Origin: Alloalcanivorax marinus
GTDB lineage: Bacteria > Pseudomonadota > Gammaproteobacteria > Pseudomonadales > Alcanivoracaceae
NCBI RefSeq assembly: GCF_016785095.1
Contig: NZ_JAEKJB010000002.1
Location: 372,001 to 436,000, forward strand
DNA length: 64,000 nt
Direction: 5' to 3'
Position numbers and translations under genes: made by a program. The notes under the pieces are model-generated. The model saw nothing but the letters and a program-made list of their open reading frames with translations, had not been told where the DNA came from and searched no databases. Of this stretch, positions 1 to 8,738 are shown in pieces. Every line of letters starts with the position of its first letter. Within the stretch, counting starts at the first letter, position 1.

Positions 1-344
1 AAGGCGTTGGATTGCTGGGCCGGGAACACGCCCACCTCGGGCATCTTGATGCCGGCCTTGTCGGACAGCTCGCGGACCGTGTCCAGCAGCCATTTCTCGG
101 TGCTGTTGGACGGCTGCTTGATGGTCTGGACCCGCGCCGACCATTTCGCCATGGGTTTGGAAATCAGCAGCGACACGAACGAGCCGGCGAAGCCGAACAC
201 GGCGCTGAAGATCAGCAGATTTCCCAGATCCAGGCCGGTGCCGCTTTGCGCCAGGTAGGAATTCACGCCCAGCAGACTGAGAGTGATGCTGGCGACCACG
301 ATGACCGCCAGGTTGGTGAGCAAAAACAGCGCGATGCGCATCAT
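1..344 (-). CDS. htpX: Protease HtpX, N-terminal part (runs off the left edge)
   Basis: Only the first 114 codons are in the window. Translation from the double ATG at 344/341 gives [17 protein letters not shown], a hydrophobic segment (about residues 5-25), then a second membrane segment (about 45-65) that includes [20 protein letters not shown], followed by [21 protein letters not shown]. These are hallmark N-terminal sequences of HtpX, the inner-membrane zinc metalloprotease that degrades misfolded membrane proteins under heat or envelope stress. The catalytic HEXXH motif lies beyond the edge. A GGGAGAA ribosome binding site sits just upstream. The gene is divergent from the methyltransferase at 471. 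The family call is firm; completeness cannot be judged. Confidence 0.93.
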   Translation of the reverse strand, partial: MMRIALFLLTNLAVIVVASITLSLLGVNSYLAQSGTGLDLGNLLIFSAVFGFAGSFVSLLISKPMAKWSARVQTIKQPSNSTEKWLLDTVRELSDKAGIKMPEVGVFPAQQSNA

Positions 345-470
345 GCCGAAGGTTCTCCCACAAATCGAACGAAGGTCTTCAAATTCAGCTTCTCAATGGG
401 GGCGCGGCGGTTGTGTTCAAGCCCGGCGACGGCGATACTCGCCGCCTTTGAACCGTCCCTGATCCGCCCA

Positions 471-1388
471 ATGACCCCACCGAATGTAGACCTATTGACG
501 CCGTTTCTGGTTCCCCCGGACGACGCCCGGCACCGTCTTTTTCACGGCCGTGGCAAGACCGTGCCGGGCTGGGAAGGGCTGACCCTTGACCGGTTCGCCC
601 CGATCCTGGTGGCCACCCTGTTCGACGATTATCCGGAGCCGCTGCGCGCCGCCCTGGAAGCGCGCCTGATCGAGGCGCTGCCGGCCCTCGGTTGCGACAC
701 CCTGGTATGCCAGCACCGCCATTGCCGCCCGGCGCAAACCCGGGTGGCGCACGGCGCGCTCCCCGCCACGCCCTGGGCGGAGGAGGCCGGCCTGCGCTAT
801 CGGCTGGATTTCGAACGCGGCCAGAATCTCGGTTTCTTCGCCGACATGGCCCCGGGCCGTGCCTGGCTGCACGAACGCGCCCGGGGCAAGCGGGTGCTGA
901 ATCTGTTCAGCTTCACCTGCGCCTTTTCCGTGGCGGCCCTGGCCGGCGGCGCCGAGCGGGTGGTCAACATCGATCTGTCGCGGCCGGCCCTGGCCCTGGG
1001 CCAGGCTAACCAGCAAGCCAACGGCTTCGGCGACGCCGAGGCGCACTACCTGCCGCACAATGTGTTCCGCAGCTGGAAGAAACTGCACAGCCTGGGCCGC
1101 TATGACCTGATCGTGGCGGACCCGCCCAGCGCCCAGAGAGGCAGCTTTCAGGTGGAGCGGGACTACGCCAAGGTGCTGCGGCGGCTGCCCAAGCTGCTGG
1201 CGCCGGAGGCGGAGTTGCTGATCTGCCTGAACGCGCCCTGGCTGGACAGGGAGTGGCTGGAGGCCCTGGTGGCGGACAACCTGCCCGGTGCCGCCCTGGA
1301 AGGCATGCTGCCCGGCGCCCCCGGCTTCGACGAAGCCGCCGAGCCGGCGCTCAAGGCGCTGGCCTACGGGTACCGGCGTAGCCGCTGA
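471..1388 (+). CDS. Class I SAM-dependent methyltransferase (RlmI/RlmK C-terminal-like)
   Basis: A 305-residue protein starting at ATG 471 (MTPPNVDLL). The reading frame is open further upstream, but that part overlaps htpX and looks non-coding. A small N-terminal module is followed by a Rossmann methyltransferase domain: the AdoMet-binding motif I is around residues 143-155 (RVLNLFSFTCAFSVAAL), the acidic ribose-binding region ends NIDLS (166-170), and the motif IV tetrapeptide DPPS is at 217-220. NPPY/DPPS motifs of this type occur in methyltransferases acting on RNA or protein nitrogen. The layout resembles the catalytic half of the 23S rRNA methyltransferases RlmI/RlmK without their RNA-binding domains. 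The exact substrate is not evident. Confidence 0.85.
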   Translation: MTPPNVDLLTPFLVPPDDARHRLFHGRGKTVPGWEGLTLDRFAPILVATLFDDYPEPLRAALEARLIEALPALGCDTLVCQHRHCRPAQTRVAHGALPATPWAEEAGLRYRLDFERGQNLGFFADMAPGRAWLHERARGKRVLNLFSFTCAFSVAALAGGAERVVNIDLSRPALALGQANQQANGFGDAEAHYLPHNVFRSWKKLHSLGRYDLIVADPPSAQRGSFQVERDYAKVLRRLPKLLAPEAELLICLNAPWLDREWLEALVADNLPGAALEGMLPGAPGFDEAAEPALKALAYGYRRSR

Positions 1389-1464
1389 ACTGCAAGCGGC
1401 AGGCCGTGCCCGCGTCCCGGATAGAAACCGCCCGCACCGATTTCCCGCCAAAGCGCGATGAACC

Positions 1465-2694
1465 TTATTTCTTGCGGATGCGGTCCAGGTATTCGGCGAT
1501 GCGGCCGATGGAATCCTGCAGGTCGTCCAGGCGCGGCAGGAACACCACCCGGAAGTGGTCCGGGTTGGGCCAGTTGAAGGCGGTGCCCTGAACCACCAGC
1601 ACTTTTTCCTGGCGCAGCAGGTCGAGCACGAACGCCTCGTCGTCCTGGAACGGGAACACCTTGGGGTCGAGCCTCGGGAACAGATACAGCGCCGACTTGG
1701 GTTTCACGCAGCTCACCCCGGGGATGCTGTCGAGCATCTCCCAGGCCATGTCGCGCTGGCGGCCCAGGCGGCCGGTGGGCAGCACCAGGTCACTGATGCT
1801 CTGGTAGCCGCCCAGGGCGGCCTGGATGGCGTGCTGGCTGGGCACGTTGGCGCACAGGCGCATGCTGGCCAGCATGTCCAGACCCTCGATGTAGCTCTCC
1901 GCCCGGTACTTGGCGCCGGAGATCACCATCCAGCCGGCGCGGAAGCCGGCGGCCCGGTAATTCTTGGACAGGCCGTTGAAGGTGATGCACAGCAGATCCT
2001 CGGCCATGGAGGCGATGGAGGTGTGCACCTCGCCGTCGTAGAGGATCTTGTCGTAGATTTCGTCGGCGAAGATGATCAGGTCGTGTTCCCGGGCGATCTT
2101 CACCATTTCCTGAAGCAGGGCGGGGTCGTAGTTGGCGCCGGTGGGATTGTTCGGGTTGATGATCACCAGCGCCTTGGTGCGGTCGGTGATCTTGGCGCGG
2201 ATGTCGTCCAGGGCCGGCTGCCAGTCCTGCTGCTCGTCGCACAGGTAGTGCACCGGGTTGCCGCCGGACAGGCGCACGGCGGCGGTCCACAGCGGGTAGT
2301 CCGGCGCCGGCAGCAGCACCTCGTCGCCGTTGTTGAGCAGCGCCTGCATGGCCATCACGATCAGCTCGGACACGCCGTTGCCGATAATGATGTCGTCCAC
2401 CGTCACGTCCGCGATGCCCTTGGTCTGGGTATACTGCATCACCGCCTTGCGGGCCGGGAACAGACCCTTGGAGTGGCAGTAGCCGGTGGAGTCGGGCAGG
2501 TTGTGAATCACGTCCTGCAGCAGTTCCTCCGGCGCCTCGAAACCGAACGGGGCCGGGTTGCCGATGTTGAGCTTGATTACCCGGTGGCCTTCATCCTCGA
2601 GCCGGTGTGCTTCGCGCAGCACCGGGCCACGAATGTCATAGCAGACATCGTGCAGTTTGTCGGATTTGCTGACCGTGGTTCGATTGCCGCTCAT
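1465..2694 (-). CDS. alaA: Alanine transaminase AlaA (class I/II aminotransferase)
   Basis: A 409-residue fold-type I PLP enzyme that transfers the amino group of glutamate to pyruvate in alanine synthesis. The start chosen is ATG 2694 (MSGNRTTVSK); longer in-frame extensions cross the next gene. Visible landmarks are PNNPTG (181-186), FADEIYDKILY (209-219) holding the PLP-contacting Asp and Tyr, the Schiff-base lysine K244 in NGLSKNYRAAGFRAGW, and a C-terminal FRVVFLP arginine segment. Length and motifs match E. coli AlaA (YfbQ). It is convergent with the methyltransferase and divergent from the Tag-like glycosylase, so it is probably transcribed alone. Confidence 0.93.
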   Translation of the reverse strand: MSGNRTTVSKSDKLHDVCYDIRGPVLREAHRLEDEGHRVIKLNIGNPAPFGFEAPEELLQDVIHNLPDSTGYCHSKGLFPARKAVMQYTQTKGIADVTVDDIIIGNGVSELIVMAMQALLNNGDEVLLPAPDYPLWTAAVRLSGGNPVHYLCDEQQDWQPALDDIRAKITDRTKALVIINPNNPTGANYDPALLQEMVKIAREHDLIIFADEIYDKILYDGEVHTSIASMAEDLLCITFNGLSKNYRAAGFRAGWMVISGAKYRAESYIEGLDMLASMRLCANVPSQHAIQAALGGYQSISDLVLPTGRLGRQRDMAWEMLDSIPGVSCVKPKSALYLFPRLDPKVFPFQDDEAFVLDLLRQEKVLVVQGTAFNWPNPDHFRVVFLPRLDDLQDSIGRIAEYLDRIRKK

Positions 2695-2778
2695 GAAACT
2701 CGTCCTGGTCCGGGTAAAGACCGGAATTCTACAATGGCGCGAAAATACTGTATATGAAGCGGTCATGAGAGGAAGCCG

Positions 2779-3447
2779 ATGATTGAATTCAGGGACCTGA
2801 TGGCGCTGGCGGTGAACCGCAAGGGCGGCGTCAAGCAGGTCGAGGCGCAGCTGCCGGCGGTGAAAACGCCGGCTCAGTTGCGCCAGCCCGACGATGCCTT
2901 CTATTTTTCCGCGCTGACCCGGCGTATTTTCCGCGCCGGTCTCAAGCACTCCCTGGTGGACGCCAAGTGGCCGGCCTTCGAGGAGGCGTTCTTCGGCTTC
3001 GATCCGGACAAGCTGGTGCTGATGCCCGACACCATGCTCGAACAGCGTATGCAGGACACCCGCCTGATCCGCCACTGGGGAAAGATGAAGGCGATCCGCC
3101 ACAACGCCCAGTTGATCCTGGACCTGCGCCAGGAATACGGCTCCGTGGGTGCCTGGCTGGCGGACTGGCCCGGCGACGACACCGTGGGCATGTGGCAGTT
3201 GCTCAAGAAACGCGGCAAGCAGTTGGGGGGTAACTCCGGCGCCGCTTTCCTGCGCATGGTGGGCCGCGACACCTGGTACCCCACTGGCGACGTGGTGGCG
3301 GCGCTGAAAAGCCACAACATCATCGACAAACCGCCGGCCAGCCAGCGCGACCAGCGCGCCGCCCAGGCCGCGTTCAATCAATGGCAGGCGGAATCCGGCC
3401 GGCCCCAGGCGCACATCAGCAAGATTCTTGCCTTCACCGTGGGTTGA
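2779..3447 (+). CDS. DNA-3-methyladenine glycosylase I (Tag) family protein
   Basis: A 222-residue protein with the helical Tag-type segments SALTRRIFRAGL, FDPDKLVLMPDTMLEQRMQDTRLIRHWGKMKAIRHNA and a C-terminal KKRGKQLGG region. Family members flip out and excise 3-methyladenine from alkylated DNA. Unlike E. coli Tag it lacks the N-terminal cysteine/histidine zinc-snap residues. It therefore belongs to the divergent Tag-like subfamily, and activity on 3-methyladenine is inferred, not shown. A GAGAGGAAGCCG ribosome binding site precedes ATG 2779. It is a monocistronic unit divergent from alaA. Confidence 0.8.
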   Translation: MIEFRDLMALAVNRKGGVKQVEAQLPAVKTPAQLRQPDDAFYFSALTRRIFRAGLKHSLVDAKWPAFEEAFFGFDPDKLVLMPDTMLEQRMQDTRLIRHWGKMKAIRHNAQLILDLRQEYGSVGAWLADWPGDDTVGMWQLLKKRGKQLGGNSGAAFLRMVGRDTWYPTGDVVAALKSHNIIDKPPASQRDQRAAQAAFNQWQAESGRPQAHISKILAFTVG

Positions 3448-3514
3448 GCGGGCCGGGCACGGGTCTCGTTACAAACAAAACTTTTTGACAGGAAGTGCCC
3501 AGGGTAGGAACATA

Positions 3515-3528
3515 AATAAGAATTATTC
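3515..3528. promoter_or_regulatory. Possible Fur box upstream of the iron permease
   Basis: An AT-rich dyad (AATAA-GAA-TTATT, centre near 3521) lies 27 bases upstream of ATG 3555 in an otherwise GC-rich gap. It contains the AAT-N-ATT core of Fur operators (GAATTATTC). The outer half-sites match the 7-1-7 consensus only partly (about 9 of 14 positions). Its place before an FTR1 ferrous/ferric iron permease makes Fur control plausible. Confidence 0.42.
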
Positions 3529-3554
3529 ACTTTAAAGCAGTGGAAACCGGTTTC

Positions 3555-5489
3555 ATGACCCATCTCAATCGGCGCCCCCGGGGCGTCTTTTTGTTGTTGT
3601 CCCTGTTCGCGTTGTCCCTTTCCACCCTGACGGTCACGGCCCGGGCCGCGGATCAAACCGCCCTGGTGCAGTTGGTGGAATACGTGGGCGCCGATTACAT
3701 CAACGCCGTGCAGGACGGGGAAATCGTCAGCGACGCGGAATACGCGGAGATGGACGAATTCACCGCGTTGCTCAGCGAGGGCATCGAAGGCCTGCCCGAG
3801 GCCGAGGGCAAGGACGTGCTGCTGGGCCAGGCCCGGGACCTGGAAGCGGCGGTGGACGAGAAAGCCCCGGAAGCGCGTATCCAGAGCCTGGCGCAGAAGA
3901 TCCGCGGCTCCCTGGTGGACGTCTACGGCCTGCCGGTGGTGCCCAAGACGGCGCCGGACATGGCCGCCGCCGAGTCGCTTTACCAGACTCATTGCGCCGC
4001 CTGCCACGGCCCCGAGGGTCTCGGCGACGGCCCCGCCGGCGCGGCCCTGGAGCCGGCCCCCACGGATTTCCATGAGCGTGCCCGCTACATGGGGCGCTCG
4101 GTGCTGGGCCTGTACACCACCATCACCGGCGGCGTGGACGGCACCGGCATGGCCGCCTACCAGGATCAGCTCAGCGACGCCGAACGCTGGGCGCTGGCGT
4201 TCTACGTGGGCGGCAAGGCGGTGTCCGCCGAGGAAGCCGAGGCCGGCAAGCAGGCCCTGGCGGACAATCCGGAACTGAAAACCGACATGAGCCTGGATAC
4301 GGTGATCGCCAAGGCGCCAGCGGATGCCCGCGATGCCTACGGCGATGACGCTCTGGCGGCAATGGGCTACCTGCGCAGCGAGCCGAATGTCCTGTTCAGC
4401 CAGAACCGGTTCGTGGAGATCAGCGCCGCCAAGCTGCGCGAGGCCGATGACGCCTATGCCGCCGGTGATCGGGCCGCCGCCCGCTCGGCGGCGCTGTCCG
4501 CTTACCTGGACGGTTTCGAGATGCTGGAATCGCAGATCGCCGCCCTCGACAGTGGCTTGATGCGCGACACCGAACGGAAGTTCATGGCGGTGCGGGAAGC
4601 GATCCAGGAAGGTGACTCCGCCGACGAGGTTAGCGCCCGCATCGCTGATGCCCTGGAAGGGCTCGGGCAGGCCGCCGATGCTCTGGGCGGCGACGGCCTG
4701 AATGCCGCCGCCACCTTCTCCGCCAGCTTCTTCATCCTGTTCCGCGAGGGGCTGGAAGCGCTGCTGATCGTGGCCGCGCTGCTGACCTTCACCCGCAAGG
4801 CCCGCGCCACCTCCGCTACCCGTCATATCCACTTCGGTTGGGTGGCGGCCATCATTGCCGGCATCGCCACCTGGTTCGCCGCCTCCACGGTGATCAACTT
4901 CACCGGCGCTTCCCGGGAGCTCACCGAAGGCGTCGCCGGTCTGGTGGCCGCGGTGATCCTGTTCTACGTGGGCTTCTGGATGCACAGCAATTCCAGCAGC
5001 CAGAAGTGGCTGGGCTATCTGAAGGGCAAGGTGGACACCGCCCTCGGCAGTGGCACCGTCTGGACCCTCACTTTCGTGGCGTTCATCTCCGTGTACCGGG
5101 AGATGTTCGAGACCATCCTGTTCTATCAGGCGCTCTGGACCCAGGTCACCGAGGCCACCCAGCCGTTCCTGCTGTACGGCATGGGCGCCGCGCTGCTGGG
5201 TCTCGCGGTGGTGTGCGTGCTGATCTTCCGGCTTGGCATGAAGCTGCCCCTGGGGCTGTTCTTCAAGGCCACCAGCCTGGTGCTGCTGGTACTGTCGGTG
5301 ATTCTGCTCGGCAAAGGCATCGCCGCCCTGCAGGAAGCAGGCATGCTCAACTCCAACTATCTGCCGGGCTGGCCGACGCTGTCCTGGATCGGTTTCTTCC
5401 CGACCCTGCAGGGTGCTCTGGCCCAGGCGGTGGCCGTGGTGCTGGCGGTGCTGGCCTGGTGGCGCTCCGGACGCAGCGCCACCGCCTAG
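3555..5489 (+). CDS. Cytochrome c / FTR1-family iron permease
   Basis: A 644-residue fusion protein. A signal sequence (about 1-31, ending TARA) is followed by a periplasmic region with one c-type haem site CAACH (147-151), a helical linker, and a C-terminal FTR1 permease of about seven membrane segments. The permease carries two REXXE iron-binding motifs, REGLE (397-401) and REMFE (515-519). FTR1 proteins import iron coupled to oxidation of Fe(II); a fused cytochrome c could take the electron, replacing a separate oxidase. ATG 3555 is preferred over GTG 3540 because it directly precedes the signal peptide. A candidate Fur box lies upstream. Confidence 0.9.
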   Translation: MTHLNRRPRGVFLLLSLFALSLSTLTVTARAADQTALVQLVEYVGADYINAVQDGEIVSDAEYAEMDEFTALLSEGIEGLPEAEGKDVLLGQARDLEAAVDEKAPEARIQSLAQKIRGSLVDVYGLPVVPKTAPDMAAAESLYQTHCAACHGPEGLGDGPAGAALEPAPTDFHERARYMGRSVLGLYTTITGGVDGTGMAAYQDQLSDAERWALAFYVGGKAVSAEEAEAGKQALADNPELKTDMSLDTVIAKAPADARDAYGDDALAAMGYLRSEPNVLFSQNRFVEISAAKLREADDAYAAGDRAAARSAALSAYLDGFEMLESQIAALDSGLMRDTERKFMAVREAIQEGDSADEVSARIADALEGLGQAADALGGDGLNAAATFSASFFILFREGLEALLIVAALLTFTRKARATSATRHIHFGWVAAIIAGIATWFAASTVINFTGASRELTEGVAGLVAAVILFYVGFWMHSNSSSQKWLGYLKGKVDTALGSGTVWTLTFVAFISVYREMFETILFYQALWTQVTEATQPFLLYGMGAALLGLAVVCVLIFRLGMKLPLGLFFKATSLVLLVLSVILLGKGIAALQEAGMLNSNYLPGWPTLSWIGFFPTLQGALAQAVAVVLAVLAWWRSGRSATA

Positions 5490-5503
5490 CGGCCCGCCGG
5501 GGC

Positions 5504-5576
5504 ATCGCGGCTGAAGCGGAATGCCGCCCGGCTGCTCCCGCGCCTGCTATCGCGTAGGAGCTGCTTTAGCCGCGAT
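5504..5576. repeat. REP-like inverted repeat, copy 1
   Basis: The arms ATCGCGGCTGAAGC (5504-5517) and GCTTTAGCCGCGAT (5563-5576) pair with one mismatch. The middle contains a GTAGGAGCTGC variant of the pseudomonad-type REP core. It lies in the gap between the iron permease and the Hyi-like gene. The left arm is followed by GGAATGCCGCCC, a variant shared almost exactly with copy 3 at 62.1 kb. Confidence 0.75.
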
Positions 5577-5655
5577 CCGGCTCCGGCGCCGCGATAGCGC
5601 TTGTCATTAAGGCCGGGCGCGTTAGGCTGGGGCTCCCCGACTCGGATCGAGCCCC

Positions 5656-6480
5656 ATGCCGCGCATCGCCGCCAACCTGTCCCTGCTGTTCACCGAACGT
5701 CCCTTTCTGGAGCGCTTCGCCGCCGCCGGCGCGGCGGGCTTCCAGGGGGTGGAATTCCTGTTCCCCTATGACTGGCCCATGGCCGCGGTGAAGGCCGCCC
5801 TGGACGACAACGGCCTGGAGCCGGTGCTGTTCAACCTGCCCGCCGGTGACTGGGGCGCCGGCGAGCGTGGCCTGGCCGGGCTGCCGGGCCGGGAGGCGGC
5901 GTTCCGCGATGGTCTGGAGCGGGCCCTGGATTACGCCGAGGCGCTGGACTGCCCGCGCCTGCATGCCATGGCGGGCATTCCCGGCGATGACATGGATCGT
6001 GCCCGCGCCCGGGACACCCTCATCGCCAACCTGGCCTTCGCCGCCGAGCGCTGCGCCGAACGGGGCCGGGTGCTGACCCTGGAACCCATCAACAGCCGTC
6101 TGGACATGCCCGGTTACCTGATCGACACCCCGGCCAGCGCGCTGGCGGTGATCCGCGCGGTGGACCGGCCTTCACTGCGCCTGCAGTACGATCTCTACCA
6201 TGCCCGGGTGATGGGCGAGGACCTGTTCGCGTCCCTGGCCGCCTGCATGCCGTGGATTGAGCATGTGCAGTTCGCCGATTGCCCGGGGCGTCACCAGCCG
6301 GGCACCGGCACGCTGCCTCTGGCGGCGCTGCTGGCGCATCTGGATGCCCTCGGCTATGGCGGCTGGGCCAGTGCCGAATATCGCCCGAGCGGCGCCACCG
6401 AGGAGGGACTCGACTGGCTGGCGAACCTTCGCCAGGATTCGGAGTCCCTTTCTGTCAACGACAAAGGAGAGAGGCGTTAA
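5656..6480 (+). CDS. Hydroxypyruvate isomerase family protein (Hyi/OtnI-like TIM barrel)
   Basis: A 274-residue AP-endonuclease-2 type TIM barrel. Recognisable pieces are MPRIAANLSLLFTERPFLERF at the N terminus, HAMAGIP, the metal-ligand strands LTLEPIN and LQYDLYH, IEHVQFAD, and a C-terminal GWASAEYRP carrying the last metal Glu. Relatives interconvert hydroxypyruvate and tartronate semialdehyde or 2-keto-4-carbon sugar acids. Substrate is not certain here, since no glyoxylate or tetronate genes are adjacent. Its stop codon overlaps the djlA start (TAATG), so the two are translationally coupled. Confidence 0.85.
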   Translation: MPRIAANLSLLFTERPFLERFAAAGAAGFQGVEFLFPYDWPMAAVKAALDDNGLEPVLFNLPAGDWGAGERGLAGLPGREAAFRDGLERALDYAEALDCPRLHAMAGIPGDDMDRARARDTLIANLAFAAERCAERGRVLTLEPINSRLDMPGYLIDTPASALAVIRAVDRPSLRLQYDLYHARVMGEDLFASLAACMPWIEHVQFADCPGRHQPGTGTLPLAALLAHLDALGYGGWASAEYRPSGATEEGLDWLANLRQDSESLSVNDKGERR

Positions 6481-7307
6481 TGAGAAGCTGGGGCGGCAAG
6501 ATCATCGTCGGCCTGCTGGGCATGCTGGTAGGCGGTCCCATCGGCCTGATCGTCGGTTTGCTGATCGGCCATTTTCTGGATCGCGCCGTGGAGCGGGTAC
6601 GCGGCTTCAACCCGTTCCGACCCTACGCGCCGGGCGAGAAGCAGGCGCTGCAGGACGCGTTGTTCTCGGCGGTGTTCTCGATCATGGGCCACCTGGCCAA
6701 GGCGGATGGCCGGGTCAGTGAGCAGGAGATCGGCCAGGCCGAGGCGGTGATGACGCGCATGCGGCTGAACGCCGAGCAGCGGCGCCGGGCCCAGGAGGCA
6801 TTCCGGCGCGGCAAGGCGGATGATTTCCCGCTGGATGGCACGGTGGCGGAGTTTCGCCAGCAGGTGCGTCACCGCCGCCATCTGGTGGTGGTGTTCCTGG
6901 AAATCCTGCTGCAGACCGCCCTCGCGGACGGCGACCTGCATGCCGAGGAAGAGCGCATCCTGTATCGGGTGGCCGCCGGGCTGGGCGTGCCGGAGGCGCA
7001 GTTCCGCCAGATTCTCAATATGATCCTGGCCCAGGCCCGTTTCGGCGGCGCCGGAGCCGGCGCCGGCGGTGGCGCGGCGGATGTGTCGCGGCCTTCGTTG
7101 AGCCAGGCCTACCAGGTGCTGGGCGTGGCCGAATCCGCCTCCGACCAGGAGATCAAGAAGGCCTACCGCAAGCTGATGAGCGAGAACCACCCGGACAAAC
7201 TGGCCGCCCGGGGCGTGCCGGAGGAGATGATCCGCGTGGCCACGGAGAAGACCGCCGAGATCAGCAAGGCCTATGAGATGATCAAGGAATCCCGGGGTTT
7301 CCGCTGA
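6480..7307 (+). CDS. djlA: Membrane-anchored co-chaperone DjlA
   Basis: A 275-residue protein with the three DjlA parts. A single glycine-rich N-terminal membrane segment (about 8-32: IIVGLLGMLVGGPIGLIVGLLIG) is followed by a TerB-like central domain (about 55-190, AKADGRVSEQEI and ALADGDLHAEEE), then a C-terminal J domain with the invariant HPD at 237-239 (SENHPDKLAARG). It stimulates DnaK ATPase at the inner membrane. A low-complexity Gly/Ala linker joins the last two domains. ATG 6480 overlaps the preceding TAA by one base. Confidence 0.95.
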   Translation: MRSWGGKIIVGLLGMLVGGPIGLIVGLLIGHFLDRAVERVRGFNPFRPYAPGEKQALQDALFSAVFSIMGHLAKADGRVSEQEIGQAEAVMTRMRLNAEQRRRAQEAFRRGKADDFPLDGTVAEFRQQVRHRRHLVVVFLEILLQTALADGDLHAEEERILYRVAAGLGVPEAQFRQILNMILAQARFGGAGAGAGGGAADVSRPSLSQAYQVLGVAESASDQEIKKAYRKLMSENHPDKLAARGVPEEMIRVATEKTAEISKAYEMIKESRGFR

Positions 7308-7414
7308 GACGGAGACGGGTGACAAGCCGGCCCCGGCGATAGTAATTTGGACAATCGTGACACTGATCGCGCGGCGCCGCCCGGCGCCGCCCAGACGCGG
7401 AAGGAGTAGCCGCC

Positions 7415-7654
7415 ATGCTCGGAGAGTCGCACAGCATTCACCACGAATTTCCCGAACACCACGAGCGCATCGACGCGCTGATGAAGGAGGAACAGGCGTT
7501 CCGTGACAAGGTGGAGGAGCACGACCGCCTGGACAAGACCATCCGTGGCCTGGAGCTGCGCGAAAACCCCATCGCCGACCGTGACCTGGAGGCCATGAAG
7601 GCCGAGCGCTTGCACCTCAAGGACCAGATTCTGCGCCGTCTTAACGGTGGCTAA
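7415..7654 (+). CDS. YdcH-family (DUF465) small coiled-coil protein
   Basis: 79 residues, highly charged and helical, with the family pattern HEFPEHHERIDALM, F-x-x-x-V-x-x-HDRLDKTI and LRENPIADRDLEAMKAERLHLKDQI. DUF465 proteins are small soluble coiled coils of unknown function, widespread in proteobacteria. A GGAAGGAG-type ribosome binding site precedes ATG 7415. It stands alone between djlA and the luciferase-like gene. Confidence 0.88.
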   Translation: MLGESHSIHHEFPEHHERIDALMKEEQAFRDKVEEHDRLDKTIRGLELRENPIADRDLEAMKAERLHLKDQILRRLNGG

Positions 7655-7715
7655 CCTTTAAAACCGGCTCGTCACCCCCACCTGGGAAGGCATTCATTCC
7701 GGCTCGGGAGGCCCG

Positions 7716-8705
7716 ATGACTGCCTATTCCATTCTTGATCTCGCCCCGATCCTGCGTGGCGGCGACGCCGGCCAGGCGTTGCGCAACTCGCTGGATCTGG
7801 CCCGCCACGCGGAGCAGTGGGGCTACACCCGCTACTGGGTGGCGGAACACCACAACATGCCCGGCGTGGCCAGCGCCGCCACCAGCGTGGTGATCGGCCA
7901 TATCGCCGCCGGCACCCAGCGCATCCGCGTGGGCTCGGGCGGCATCATGTTGCCCAACCACGCGCCCCTGGTGATCGCCGAACAGTTCGGCACCCTGGCG
8001 GCGCTGTTTCCGGGTCGCATCGACCTGGGCCTGGGCCGGGCGCCCGGCACCGACATGGAAACCGCCCGCGCCCTGCGCCGGGATCTGAACAGCAACGCCA
8101 TGGAATTCCCCAACGACGTGGCGGAGCTGCAGGCCTACCTGGACGATCCGACCCCGGAACAGCGGGTACGGGCGGTGCCCGGCATGGGCAGCAAGGTGCC
8201 GTTGTGGCTGCTTGGCTCGAGCCTGTTCAGCGCCCGCCTGGCGGCGCAAATGGGCCTGCCGTTCGCGTTCGCCTCGCACTTCGCCCCGGAAGCCCTGGAA
8301 GAAGCGCTGCATGTCTACCGCACCCACTTCCAGCCCTCCGAACAGCTCGACAAACCCTACGCCGCCGCCGGTATCAGTGTGTTCGCCGCCGACAGTGACG
8401 AGGAGGGCGCCTTCCTGGCCACCTCCATGCAGCAGCAGTTCGTCAATCTGCGCCGGGGGCGGCCAGGACCGTTGCCGCCGCCGGTGGAAAACATGGACGA
8501 GGTATGGTCGCCGATGGAAGCCCACGGCGTGCGTCAGGCGATGAAATACGCCATGATCGGTGCCCCGGAAACGGTGGGCCGGCGGCTGCGCGAATTCCGC
8601 GACCACACCAACGTGGATGAGCTGATCATCACCGCCGGGATTTTCGACCATGAGAAACGGCTGCGCTCGTTCGATATCGCCGCGCGGCTCTGTCGGGACC
8701 TGTAA
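7716..8705 (+). CDS. LLM class flavin-dependent oxidoreductase
   Basis: A 329-residue luciferase-like TIM barrel (MsnO8/YhbW type). Typical pieces are [21 protein letters not shown] at the N terminus, [58 protein letters not shown], and a C-terminal [15 protein letters not shown]. Such proteins use FMNH2 or F420H2; no gamma-proteobacterial F420 pathway is expected, so FMN is inferred. No partner flavin reductase is adjacent, and the substrate is unknown. Confidence 0.88.
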   Translation: MTAYSILDLAPILRGGDAGQALRNSLDLARHAEQWGYTRYWVAEHHNMPGVASAATSVVIGHIAAGTQRIRVGSGGIMLPNHAPLVIAEQFGTLAALFPGRIDLGLGRAPGTDMETARALRRDLNSNAMEFPNDVAELQAYLDDPTPEQRVRAVPGMGSKVPLWLLGSSLFSARLAAQMGLPFAFASHFAPEALEEALHVYRTHFQPSEQLDKPYAAAGISVFAADSDEEGAFLATSMQQQFVNLRRGRPGPLPPPVENMDEVWSPMEAHGVRQAMKYAMIGAPETVGRRLREFRDHTNVDELIITAGIFDHEKRLRSFDIAARLCRDL

Positions 8706-8738
8706 GCAAGGCGACGGGTCCCCAGGGGGGAACCGTCC

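Noticed and set aside
2741-2756. ACTGTATAT element between alaA and the Tag-like gene, considered as a LexA (SOS) box
   Set aside because: Only one half of the CTGT-N8-ACAG palindrome is present, so SOS control of the glycosylase is not supported.
3378-4985. 535-codon open frame antisense to the iron permease
   Set aside because: Mirror of the permease codons; no start context and no recognisable domain.
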